Source of the DNA: Onchocerca lupi
Lineage: Eukaryota; Nematoda; Chromadorea; Rhabditida; Onchocercidae
NCBI GenBank assembly: GCA_028564675.1
Contig: JAOVVO010000280.1
Location: forward strand, 32,014-96,013
Direction of reading: 5' to 3'
DNA length: 64,000 nucleotides
Below are positions 50,869-62,200 of the stretch, one piece after another (the first letter of the stretch is position 1; every line of letters starts with the position of its first letter). The notes beneath the pieces are model-generated. The model had not been told where the DNA came from, searched no databases, and saw only the letters and a program-made list of their open reading frames with translations. Both the position numbers and the translations under genes were made by a program.

Positions 50869-53503
50869 ATGATCTTGGTGGCATTTTTCATTTTGATCAG
50901 TTCAATCGTTGTTGAATCAGAGGTTCGTTATATCTGACCATTTTTGAAAATATAAATAGATCATGTTAACGAAGCACTTCAAAAATAGTATTAAGTTGTT
51001 TGTAGTTTAAAGCTGGACATAGACATAAATCATGAGATCCTGTTAGTTTTTTTTTCTTTTTTTTCTTTTTTTTGCTGTCTGGTTATTTGATAGAATTATT
51101 TCTGATAACATTGATACACGTCAGATATGGCTACTATTGGTTTTTCAAAAGAAGTTTACAATATTTAACATCTAATTAATCTATTTAAAATAAGTTCGGA
51201 TCGTTTTGACTTTCCGAACCAGAAGTAGCAGTGCTTTTTCATTTTGCTTAAAGCCTAAAATAATTATTCACCGTAGCGGTAATGAAATATTGCAAGGAAC
51301 TTCAGATATTAGAATTTCTGGAAATAGCAGATTCAGAAGCATAAATGATGAAGTTGAACGATCATTTGATTTAAAAAGCGTTGCAGAACCCCGCATGTGA
51401 ACAACTCGTTGAGTGTTATGCGAGATCTCGTGCTAAAACTGAAGAATGTCTATCGCATATTGAAGAGCGGGTGTGCTGGAACGAATCCTTACAGTCAGAA
51501 CTCAAAAAACTAAACGATGAGGTTTGTATAGTTTTGGTATCATAAAAAAGAGAGATTTCGAATTATTGTCAATGAATAAGGATTTTAATTTAAAAATATA
51601 GATAAGGAGTTTAAATCCAAATCTAAATAAAGTAAAAGTTCCAGCACCGACTGTCAAAATGTTTTTGAAATATAGGATGCAAACACGTGTTTTCATTTGA
51701 AAATTTTTTTGAAAACCATGCTAAAATGGAAATGCAAAGTGTTGAAGCAGAGGAAGAAAGGAAGGAATTCGGTGTAGAGTTAGTTTAGTATAAAATTATT
51801 GAAATTTTCATTGCTAGTATTTTTGAATTCGGATTATTGTTATCCGGCAATTTTTCGAATATTCAATCCTCGAGTCGTATTCAAAAGATTAGCTTCTCTG
51901 TTACTGAATTTTTTCGCCCAAAATCAGCGACTTCTTTCTGAACATATGCTGTTAGTATTAAGTAAATTAGTTATGACTACCAACAGATTTTCCAGCATTA
52001 GATTACAGTAACTTTCCAAGATTGATCACAGACTAATTTATTTGCAGCGAATTTCACTACACGAAAATTGCTTACGCGAAAAATTGCCTACTGCGACAGC
52101 TATCGAAAATGCGAAAAAGGTGTTGTTAAATCATTTTTGATTCATCGAGAATGATTGTATCAATATTTCAAGATTATGATATAGGGGCGAGTGAATGAGT
52201 TTCGCTAATATTTAACTACAAACGAATTGTGGATTGGAAGAGGGCAAAAAAGCTGTAATGTCTTTATCAGACAAGTTCAAAAGTAAACAGACCAGGCTTT
52301 TTATTAAGAATCACTTGAATTTAAGGATAGTTCTATAAGATGAGTTGATAAACGATCGTTATCAAAAGTCTCCAGCAAATCATGCAGTCCAAATCAATAA
52401 GCCAAGGAATTGACAAAGTCGTTTAGAAAAAGAACTAATCCTGATGAGTCCGTGGAATTACTCGTTAACCTCGAACTTAGTGTAACAACAATATCCTTAG
52501 TAGTCATGCATTTCATTTGAAAAAATTCAAACTCAATTACATAAAGAAATTTTTAATATGATTCTTTTAAATAAAAAGTGGGAATTTTTTTTTTTTTTTT
52601 AGCTATTAGCACCTTTTATATGCAAATTTAAAAAGATATTCTTTATGAAGCATCCGTGAGTGAGACATCATAAAGTCAGAAAGACAAGAATTCTTTAGAC
52701 TTGTTCTCACTAGATAGTAGTCCAAAAAGGTGTAATGGCCAGAAGGGATTTGAAAGTTTATCAAAAGATTAAAGCATGCTAAGAAGATAGTGTGTTTACT
52801 ATGTAAAGTAGTATGAAAGAAATTGCTATTTAAAATACAACCTCAGAATGACGCTTAGATCTTTTTCTATATATCAATGTCAAGACTCACGGATAAACTA
52901 TTTAAAGAATTTCTGTATTTAATCGCCAAAAGTGTAAATTTGCAGAAAGCCAAATGTAATGCAATATTGCGCAAGAACCCAAACAAAAGTATTAAACCTG
53001 AGGCCAATGAAAAGGACAGAAATAAGGAAAAGAATCGGCGATCGATTCTCAAAAGCAAAAAAAATAACGAACAACAGAAGCTGTGTTTACGAGAAGCACG
53101 CAAATTGAAAAACTATTGTGGGCAGTTATCGAAGTGCTGTACCATCACTAAACTGTTAGTTATCCTGAAGTCATTAACTTAAGCAAGGCATGCCGTTTTC
53201 TTGAGTACCATTCCTTATGGTATTCGTCACAGAGACAGTACAAACGATGAGTAACTGACAGCCCCAGCATTGTGACATCGACGCGACATACATCATAAAA
53301 ATTGTTGCAGATGCAAAGTAAGCAAATTGATCGATGAAAAAATTTCCGCGAAAAGAATGGAAATCAAAGAAGTCGAGGAACAATGCCGTCTGGAACATCA
53401 TGGTAGTGTAAAAGTGAAGGATGCCAGAAATAATAAACGCGGAGGGCATCACCGTGGTAGCGGACAACGCAGAAAATTGAAGAATCAAGATTCTGATGTA
53501 TAA
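50869..53503 (+). CDS. Small secreted cysteine- and lysine-rich protein, unrecognised
   Basis: Exons: 50869-50922, 51387-51521, 52048-52119, 52946-53154 and 53311-53503 (TAA). All splice sites are GT-AG and the phases agree, giving 220 residues. Exon 1 encodes a classical signal peptide (MILVAFFILISSIVVES). The rest has no membrane segment and is therefore predicted to be secreted. It is rich in Lys, Glu, Arg and Asn and has 13 cysteines, first as CEQLVEC, then single Cys in TEEC, RVCW, HENC and AKC, then LC, NYC, SKCC, LC and EQC. The C-terminal tail is very basic, with a Gly/His/Arg stretch (KRGGHHRGSGQRRK). Charged helical segments lie between the cysteines. I do not recognise the family. 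Nematodes have many secreted cysteine-rich proteins, but the spacing does not match one I can name. An extra exon in the 826-nt intron 3 cannot be excluded. Confidence 0.68.
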
Positions 53504-55235
53504 ATTCTCATTTTTGCTTCAGTCACTTCTTAAAAAAATGATGATGCTTCCAAATGAATAATGGTAACATCTTCCATTGATAATTTTTCGAATTACGTTT
53601 CAATTTCAAAGTCAGTTTATTTGAGAAATTCATTTCATTATCTGCTTTAAGACTTTGGTTAAATAGATAGTTTATAAATGTGTTTCATTTCTGAATACTT
53701 TTCCTGATCCGACCTTTACTATTACTTGGTGGAAATTTTATTTGTTTATCAAACTGATTCATCAGAATTGTATTCCAGAAGCGTTAAGACACTCTGCAAA
53801 GATATTTGATATTGATTCCCAAAAATTTTTTAAAGTTCTCAGAAATTTTTAAAAAAACAGCCCAGCTATTATATACTTTTGCTTTTAGTTGTTATGATTT
53901 TGTGTTATAATATGGCTGATGTCTAATCGTTTTCAAATCCAGTTGACCTATCAATACTTTTGTAATGTGTAATATGTGGTCTCCATATTGTGTTAGCCAA
54001 CAAAATATTTCATAGTATTTATCTACTGAACAAATTGGTATTTCAGTAATTGAATCTAAACAATTACCTCATGTCCATTTTTAGGCATCAAATTTGAAAT
54101 ACCCGAAATTATAATAACAGATTCCCTTCAAGAATTGAAAATTAATACGCTCAGAAATTTGCAAAATATCATTCGTGTGAAAACCAAAGTAGTAAATTTT
54201 CCATAAAGAATCGCATTTTTCAAGTGTCAAATTCTTTGAAATAATGCTGCAGATATAAGATTTTGACAGTGCAAATAATATCTCGACAAGTGAGATTACG
54301 AGCATTTTAAATGATTATAACAAGTAGCTACAATTGTTTAAGTAAGAATTAAATGTGGGATGAACTTTCATTTTTTTTTTCGAATGAAGTTTTTGAAACT
54401 TAAATTTTTCAATTCATTGCCTTGTCTTCCGTCAAAGTATTTTTTTCAGATTTTATTAATTATTGTGATACTTGCTTCTACTTATCATTTTTCAAAGTAT
54501 TCCTTTCAGATTTTATTATTAACTAGCTAGACTCACCCACGCGTTGCTTTCGGGGCTCCTATCCCTTACCTAGTCTCCATCATATCGTCTCTTGCTTGGT
54601 TAGCTTCATTTTGTTTATTTGTGAATTGGGCATTTTGGCTGTAAACATGTTTGTCGTCCCTTTGAAACTATGCCGCACCAATTAATCTCTAGCACGACTC
54701 TAATGTAAATAGCGCCACTACATTACAATTGTGGCGCTGTTTACCTTCGAGGCTCCTTCTGTTACAGGTGTGACAGGTAAAAAAAAAAAGTAGCTATGAT
54801 CTATATAAAAACACGTGCCTATTCGAATGCAACGTCTTCTCAAAATTTCAAAGCAATCGGTGATGAAGTTGAAACATTGTGTCAAAAGTAACAACGAAGA
54901 TTTGCATTTTTATTTATGAAGATTATTATGGCGCCGTGGCATCTCAACTAGCCTATCCTTATTTTTTAATAATTAATAATAAAAACAGCTATCTGATCAC
55001 TTTTTTCGGAAGACTAGGTTTAAATTAAGATTTCCCACTGCGGCAATTATTCAGCGACGTGATATGTTAAGATAACGATATTTCCCGAGAATTTGAATCG
55101 GAGAATTTGCATAATGGTAAAACCAGAGTAGCATGCCACACTGAGCTGATAGCTGTTCTGGAGAATACTGTTGAAAGAAGCAGGAGTGGTCGGTTGTTTA
55201 TCATCTGAATATTCTGAGAAGTTCGGTAGATATCC
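53504..55235. other. Intergenic stretch containing a dispersed repeat
   Basis: No gene is visible. The first part is presumably 3' UTR of the secreted orphan, without a clear AATAAA. The second part holds a dispersed repeat copy (54518-54925). The minus-strand frames at 54081-54305 and 55047-55283 have no motif and are not supported. Confidence 0.6.
54518..54925 (+). repeat. Dispersed repeat, longer copy
   Basis: It begins TTATTAACTAGCTAGA, continues CTCACCCACGCGTTGCTTTC and ends with the block ATTCGAATGCAACGTCTTCT, then CAAAATTTCAAAGCAATCGG. The first and last blocks recur in TGF-beta intron 1 (40078-40305) in the same orientation. Inside are an 8-bp inverted repeat (AGCGCCAC, 54711-54718 and 54731-54738) and a short A run. 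There is no reading frame. The layout recalls non-coding 3' ends of retrotransposons or a non-autonomous element. The G+C content is higher than the surroundings, and the boundaries are approximate. Confidence 0.6.
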
Positions 55236-56369
55236 ATGCTGATCGGTAGCGTAAATGAGGATGTGCCGCAGCGTGATCTTCACGAACCTGTCGTCGACAA
55301 TGTCTGCTTCATGCAGCCCCCATATGGAACAGTGAGTAATTCATTCTGTCTCGTAGTGTATGCACATATCATAGTAAGAAACATCATTAATTACGCTAAG
55401 AATGTATTAACGATGTGAGATTTAATGCTAATTGTACTGAACAGAATGATTTAATTATTTTTTGTGGTCAGCTTGTTTTGACAGCCAGTTTACTATGATA
55501 CTACCAGAAAATAGCATACTGGTAAGGAAATTGTAATAGAAGTCAACATTATTACCAAGCTTCAGAAGTCTCGTTAGGGTAAGAAAGTTGCGGCTGCCTT
55601 AGTCATATTTTTCTGCGTAATTATCTTCGTTCATGCAATATCATATTATTTCTTGATCGTACATTCCTTCCAAAGAAGAAATTGCTTAATTGGGGATCTA
55701 AAGGAACTTTTCATTATTTTTATCACTGTTAAGTATTATAGTGTGAGAGGGAAAGAGTAAGCCTTTTATCACTCAAATATATCTCCATTGTTATTTTAAT
55801 ATTTCAATATGGGACTAACATAGCAATTTCTTCCATTCTATTCGATGTTTTTGCTTTCAGCCTGCTAAATTTGTTGAATCACATTTTGGCAAACATTCGG
55901 ATGCAAAGAATTTACAGTTTTTAAAAGGAACTACAACACTTGCATTCATCTATGAGCCAAAAACATCGGTAGACAAGGGGGGGATTATAATTGCTGTGGA
56001 TTCGCGTGCATCTGCTGGAGAATACATATGTAAGCTAATTAACTGAAATGTTTTATTAAGTACAACAAATTTTAACCATCATATGTCATATAATTCAGAA
56101 AATTTTCAGGTTTTCACCGGAAATGAAATAAATCTGAACGAAATTAGTTTACATATTTTTTTTCCGTATTCTTTTTTGACATTCTGACGTACTTTTTAGA
56201 TTATATGAGCTTCGAAATTAATTTGTAGTTTTTAGCATCCAAGAGTGTTATGAAAATATTGGATATTGGCGATCGAATGGTGGCGACCATGGCTGGCGGT
56301 GCTGCTGACTGTCAGTTTTGGACACGTATCGTTGCTAAATATTGCGCGTTAGTTTATAGCGTTATTGGA

Positions 56370-56419
<50 letters not shown>

Positions 56420-57498
56420 TGACATCTTGATACACTTAGATTATACGAACTTCGAGAAAAGACGGAAATCACTGTGGCTGCTGCAAGCAAATATTTCCAG
56501 AATGTTTTGTATTCTTATCGAAATCATGGGCTTTCAGTTGTAAGTGTGTAAATTTCTCTCCATGATTGTATCCTTAACTTTTATCATTCTTGCAACTCTG
56601 CTTTTTCATCATCCTGAATATGCAGTCGGTTTCTATCAAGTTAAATTTGTTAGAAGGATTTGTCATGAAAGTAATGCTAGAATTTAAGGCAGTGTTTTCT
56701 TTTGAATTATAATGTTTTGTTATATGCTTTACAGTCCTTATCACTTTATTCTTCATTAAGTTATTTGATCTCAAAATTATTCATAAAGATAAAATGTCTG
56801 ATCAGAAACGATGTTCATTTAAAATTTGATTATTTTTTACAGGGATCCATGATTGCGGGGTATGACAAGCGTGGTCCTGCAATTTTTAAAGTCGACAGTG
56901 AAGGGCAGCGCGTCCAATTAAAACTTTGCAGCATAGGTTCAGGTTCGCTAAGGTGTGTTTTCCATATATTTGAATTATTGAAACCGTCTTTGTCATTTGT
57001 TCATAGACAGGAAGTTTTTTTCTTCGAGTTTATAAACTTGAAAAGTGAAGGGATTTATGCAAAATATGGAAATTTTCGGTGTTTTCAAAAAATTGGACAG
57101 AAAAGTAAGCATAAATTATAGCCACATATTCCGTTCACTTCAGCGCTTACGGTGTCCTAGACAATTTTTATCAGCTCAAAATGACAGATGATGAAGCATA
57201 CAAACTAGCTCGGCGAGCAATAATGCATGCTACTTATCGCGATATTGGTTCTGGTGGTGTTTGTAATAGTTAGTTTTTTTCAGCATTTTTATTTTTTCAA
57301 TTTCGGTGTTGTAATGTTCTTAATTCTACTTTGATTCTGGCACGCTTGAAATAGTATTCATCATTATTTCTTGTAGTGGCACACATTACGCCGACCGAAA
57401 AAATCCGCTTTCCGCCACTTGATGTCTCGCAGCTTTACTATGAATTTGCTGCTGAACTGGGACGTGATATTGTTTACGAACCCGAAATGGAAATATAA
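55236..57498 (+). CDS. pbs-5: 20S proteasome subunit beta type 5 (chymotrypsin-like)
   Basis: Exons: 55236-55331, 55861-56029, 56236-56347, 56440-56539, 56843-56952, 57144-57268 and 57377-57498 (TAA). Phases agree, giving 277 residues. It is a catalytic subunit of the inner beta ring that cuts after hydrophobic residues. The propeptide is about 55 residues and autocleavage falls at LKG|TTTLAF, giving Thr56 as the N-terminal nucleophile. The catalytic Asp is in VDSRASAGEY and the Lys in SVMKILDI. MAGGAADC forms the S1 pocket, and YRDIGSGG and GSGSLSAYG are the other active-site loops. Between TTTLAF and the Asp there are about seven more residues than in vertebrate beta5 (YEPKTSVDKGG), as I recall for nematode PBS-5. 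The C-terminus PTEKIRFPPLDVSQLYYEF also fits nematodes. An AATAAA at 57731 could be its poly(A) signal. Intron 3 contains a T46 tract. The start is the only ATG that fits, but an extra 5' exon is possible. Confidence 0.96.
56372..56417 (+). repeat. Poly-T tract (T46) inside pbs-5 intron 3
   Basis: Forty-six consecutive T make up half of the 92-nt intron 56348-56439. The tract lies 22 nt before the acceptor TACACTTAG. It may work as an extreme polypyrimidine tract or simply be an expanded homopolymer. Its exact length is likely to be uncertain in the assembly. Confidence 0.95.
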
Positions 57499-59106
57499 TT
57501 AGTTTTTAAAAATATTTTGTAACGCACTATATACATTGTTGAAGTTATCTTTTTTATTTAAATGAAATCTCAGTACGTAATCTCTCTTCTTCATCGCCTC
57601 TTTCAAGATTTCAGTTGCATTCCAAACTTTCACGCAACTGGTAGTTTTAGAAATTCAAGTTGGTCTCGAAAAGAAAAAATGAATCCACTTCCTCGGAATT
57701 TTCCATCTTGTTAGAAAGCTGATTCGTGTCAATAAAAATGTTTTAGAAATGCATGATGACAAAAGTAGTAGCTGAGTTTAATCATCGTTTACTGATTGAG
57801 AAAATTCCGATTTCATTTCAGACTTGTGATTCATCGGTATAATGTAACAAAGCTCTAAAGACTGCATAAATATGAAAAGCATCTCGAAATAAATGATGCA
57901 AACATTTCTTAATTGTGATTTTTATGTCCCAAGATTCTAAGACTTGAAAAGCATATCACTTCGGGAATAAAAACTTCAATTAATCTTGATAGATTTCGAA
58001 AAAGTTTCAAAACTACAAGCAAGTATTAATTTCAGAGGAGTTCAAGAGAGTTTTTTAGATATAGTTGACCAAATATATCTTTTCGACTTTTTTATATCAT
58101 TTTCTAGTTTGAGTATCTAAATGGAAATTATACATTAACATTAAATGAAATATAAATGTTAAATGGAATATATGAACACACAGTCGTCAACAGTATGCAA
58201 ACACTGGATATTTACAAAGCACTAGTTAAAAAAACCTTAGTTCAATCCTTAGAGACGAAATTAATTTATTACTTACTAGAAAATAATGACAGTTTGTGTT
58301 TGCTAGATGCCTATTTCACTGATTATATGTTGTCACTTTATCTACGTCCCTGCTCCATTCTAGTCTATTCCATCTGTACCAACAGAAGCTAGCGGGAACA
58401 TAAAAAAGTCTTGGATAATGAGAAGTGGCTTTATATGAAGCATGTAGACAAAGAGGATACATGCCTGCAATTACCCATCAGGATTTGAAATCCTAATGCA
58501 ATTATTTCAATATCTTTATTTACAAATTGCTAGTATCAAAAAAAAAAAACAAGCTTTGATCAGGCATAACACTTGGCAAACAAGAAACCTATTAAACAAA
58601 GAACATCTTGAATATCGTAGTAATATGCTTCAAGGCTTTTTTTTTTTTTCAAATCACTTCACGAATTAGAGATCGGAATAAGTAATGAATAGGACCAACA
58701 TAGTCCTAGGCATCAGGAAAGTAAATGTCAAAACACATCATAATAAACCAAGAGCTTGGCAAAATCCTATATATTTAAAAACTAAATGATAAAATGTATG
58801 AATTCCACATTTCTTTGGCGAATATTAGTGGCTGATCAGCAATCTTGTCCGAGAAACAAACATCCACCTTACATAAAGTTATCATAATTCAGATTCATGC
58901 GAAAAAAGCATATGCTGATACGGAAAAATTAAGCTCATGAAACAATGACAGATAACCAGTCAGAGTATTCATTAAACACGAAAAAGCAAGCAAATAACAA
59001 TCTATTTTAAAAGCAGAACTTGAACTAATATAACGATATATATTAAATTAATTATAACAGTAGAAAACAGGTGACAAGATTATTTAGATTTTAACGGTTT
59101 ATGTTG
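57499..59106. other. Intergenic stretch between convergent genes
   Basis: No gene is visible. It holds the 3' UTR of pbs-5 (AATAAA at 57731-57736) and the 3' flank of the minus-strand gene. A plus frame at 58156-58392 has no motif and no neighbouring exon, so I do not support it. Confidence 0.6.
57731..57736 (+). promoter_or_regulatory. Possible poly(A) signal of pbs-5
   Basis: A canonical AATAAA 233 nt after the stop codon. It is the first one downstream, but it is far enough away to be uncertain. Confidence 0.35.
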
Positions 59107-59229
59107 CTAACCATTCAAAATGATAAGAAAACTGATCACATCATCATAATTTTCTTCCCATTTGTGCTTGATTCTTTCACTCTTTCTTTTCAATGATGGA
59201 ACAACGTTCATCGCGTCACATTCTGATTC
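59107..59229 (-). CDS. Possible alternative last exon of the minus-strand gene
   Basis: After a good acceptor (CCAATTCAG, exon from 59229 downward) an open frame of 40 residues ends in TAG at 59107-59109. It reads ESECDAMNVV and contains KRKSERIKHKWEENYDD, so it is basic and protein-like. It would join in phase 0 to a weak donor (AAA|GTAGAC) near 59378 in the preceding exon, replacing the C-terminal part that otherwise ends at 59289. The donor is poor, so the longer exon ending at 59289 stays the default. Confidence 0.3.
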   Translation of the reverse strand, partial: ESECDAMNVVPSLKRKSERIKHKWEENYDDVISFLIILNG

Positions 59230-59288
59230 CTGAATTGGTTCCACTGGTCCATTTAGCCTTGATGAAATAGAGTTCCTGTGAATAGCTC

Positions 59289-62200
59289 TTATTTTCCTTT
59301 TTCCCGTCTTATTGATTTTCCATTCTTGCTTAATTCCTTTTTAAGCTGCAACTCCAACGAGACATTATCATTGTCTACTTTATCTTCGGCTAATTCAGTA
59401 ATTTCTCCAGAATAATCTGCACAATTTGTCGTCTCGCCTTCTTCAGTATAATTTTTACCCGATGTTTCCGCTTCATTAAGCTTACAATGAACAGAGCTTT
59501 CACTATTTTTCGCTTCTTGCATTTTCTGAAATCTTTTCATAATCTTTCGATATTTCTTGCTCAATTTCAGTTTTTGCTCATCTTCTAGACTGGAAATCAT
59601 TTTCTCAACCAATCTTTGCAATGCGTCTAATTTCTCATCCTTGTTCATTGTTTTCCTTAATTTCTTCGTAAATTTCCGTTGCCGTTGCTCATCAAACAAT
59701 AGAATCCGAGATTCGACAAGATTTTTTAACTTCTCGATGAAATATTCAGTATAAACATTAGAGGAGACTGATTCGTCATTTCTTGCAGGTTTTTGGCTAT
59801 TTGTATTATTCACTTCTAGATTATTAATATACGATATACAATCTTTTTGTCTATCTTCATAAGTTCTGTCAGATATTCTTGAATGAGAAAATGAATCATC
59901 AATATCGGCATTCATAATAGTATCATTGCCGTTAACCAGAGCATTTTCGTACCTTTTTTTCAGTTTTTGCGAAACAAGTTCTTTTACATATTCCATACTA
60001 TAATGCCACTTCCTGAGGCTTCCATCTAAATGTGTTAGATATTCGATGAGAACGATAATCCAATCTGAAAATTGAGCTGAAATATTCATTTCAGTCGAAA
60101 TGCTTGGGTTAGTGGTACTCGATCTTATACCCCACCATTAAGTACTATATATTTAGTTCCGATATATTACAATTTTTAAATTACTAACGCAAATTTCGCT
60201 CTATCGGAAATTCGGCTTTTAAAGAAAGATTAGTAAATATCCAACCATTTCCTCTAATTTTTACCGAAAAATTTTCACAGAATAATACACTTAAAAGCGC
60301 TTACCAGTACAACTGATATCTTCGAGATTCGCAGCCCTTGTGGAATTTCTAAAATTGGCGACATGAATGCAGAACATTCTTTTCAGAAATTCACTTTCAG
60401 TTAGACCATTCGTACAATAACCAATTAAATTTTCTTCCTCGATTCTGGAATATGAGTTTCAATACGATAATATTACTAACATAGACAGATCTCCACTGCT
60501 ATTCATCATTTCATACATAGTACTCAAGTTAAACCAACTGATTACGGTTAGATTCTCTAGGACCGCAAAATTCGAGTAGTTATTAGTTACATCATCCTGA
60601 TTCTTTAACTAAAGCCATTCTAAATGCAGTGAAATATTATATAAAGGGTAACAGCTCATGCTTTATACAAATTCTAAAATGTAGACATCAAATAACGAAT
60701 CGCAGAAAATATTCACCGTCAGTGTTCATTAATTAAAGACAATATCATTGCTGATATCACATTAAAGCACTAAACATAACTGAAATTCATACCTCTTCTG
60801 TAATTGTTTAGTATCAAGATGACTAAGGAACATAGGTTTTTGTTCCAAAAACAAATTTAGAGCATGCCTGTATTCGCCAACACTTATTAGAGGAAGTCGT
60901 GGCATGCAAATATCCGCAGCTTTTTCTGTATCACCATTAAATTTTTTGCAAGCTGTACGTAATCTTTCGACCTCTTTCAACCTGTAATCAAAATGGAAAC
61001 TTATATCTTCAGAAGCCGAATAACTGTTTACACTATTTGGTAATGACAGATAGACAATCAGTATATATCAAACTTAATAAAATGCTTCAAGCTCAGTCGT
61101 ACTATCAAAATTTAAGCAGGCTTTTATTCGTGTCACAGTGATGTAAATGGTGATTAAAATAATAAGTCTAGCGAAGTAGAAAATCATAGTTAAAATCTAA
61201 CATTTAACTAGCAAACATTCTTAGAAAGTTTAGTTTGAAGGGAAACGTGTGACAACTGTAGTTTAAGAAAAAATAATCTTCAAAAAAATAGCACCATATA
61301 AAGATTATTTAAAAACAAAAATAATACCACAATTTCTTAATTACAGGAACAGGGCGTAACATCTTCCAAGTAAGTGAAAGCCAAGGCAAATACGACATAG
61401 CTTTTTCTTGATCCTGCACTAGTGCAAAATCAGCCACATTATATTTCTCCTTTTCCGGCAGGATCATTTCTAATTCCAAAGGACAATTTTTGGGCTGCAA
61501 CCATTTGGTCACAAAACCTTCAAAAAATTAAAAAACTATTTTTTTTCAAAAGCAACAATACTAATTAAAAGAAAAACCAATATATGAGTGTTCATTTGAA
61601 GAAGAAATAATCAAACGTGAAATTCGCAAATACAAACATTTTCTCATAACCGCTTTAAGAAAAAAAAAAAAAAAAAATTTGACGTCCAAAAGGCGCAAGT
61701 AAAAGTTTTGGTAGATCTAAATAATCAAGAAATATGAAAAATCGTCGCATTCCTCTTACTGCAACATTTATGCAAAAACAACAAAAATGTTATACCATAA
61801 AGTGCTTGCCGTGTACTGTCAGCCAATTCAATGTCACAGCTGTCAAAATCATATGGTTTTTCTGTTCTCCTTCTCAATAGATTAATTCGATAGTCTACCT
61901 CAGCTTTCGGTCGTTGCAAACGAATACTTATAGTCCGAGCTACGCAACCTTCAGCATACAACTTTTCAAACTGTTTTTCCAGTTCATCGTTCCATTCCGA
62001 CCTTTATATGAAAAACAAATCTTCCTTTGAGAAAAGCAATATCACAAAAATGTAACTGCTTGAAAAAAATTTTCAGGTGTATTTTCTATGAAAACATATT
62101 CTAATTTGAACGAGGTTTCTAATAATTCGATCCAAAATTCATATCACTTTAATTTTTCAACTTAATATATTCCGAAATCAGGCTGCAAATTATTGAACGA

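Noticed and set aside
51206..51400. Plus-strand open frame starting at 51206
   Set aside because: It lies mostly in intron 1 of the secreted orphan, in a different frame from exon 2, and no donor would join it in phase.
52441..52464. Hammerhead-ribozyme-like core CTGATGAGTCCGTGG
   Set aside because: The 5' core fits, but the second conserved block should be GAAA after stem II. Here it reads GTTA, and the stem would have to include core bases. It lies in an intron of the secreted orphan and is probably chance.
58156..58392. Plus-strand open frame of 78 codons downstream of pbs-5
   Set aside because: No homologous motif and no exon partner, and it lies in a convergent intergenic region where chance frames are expected.
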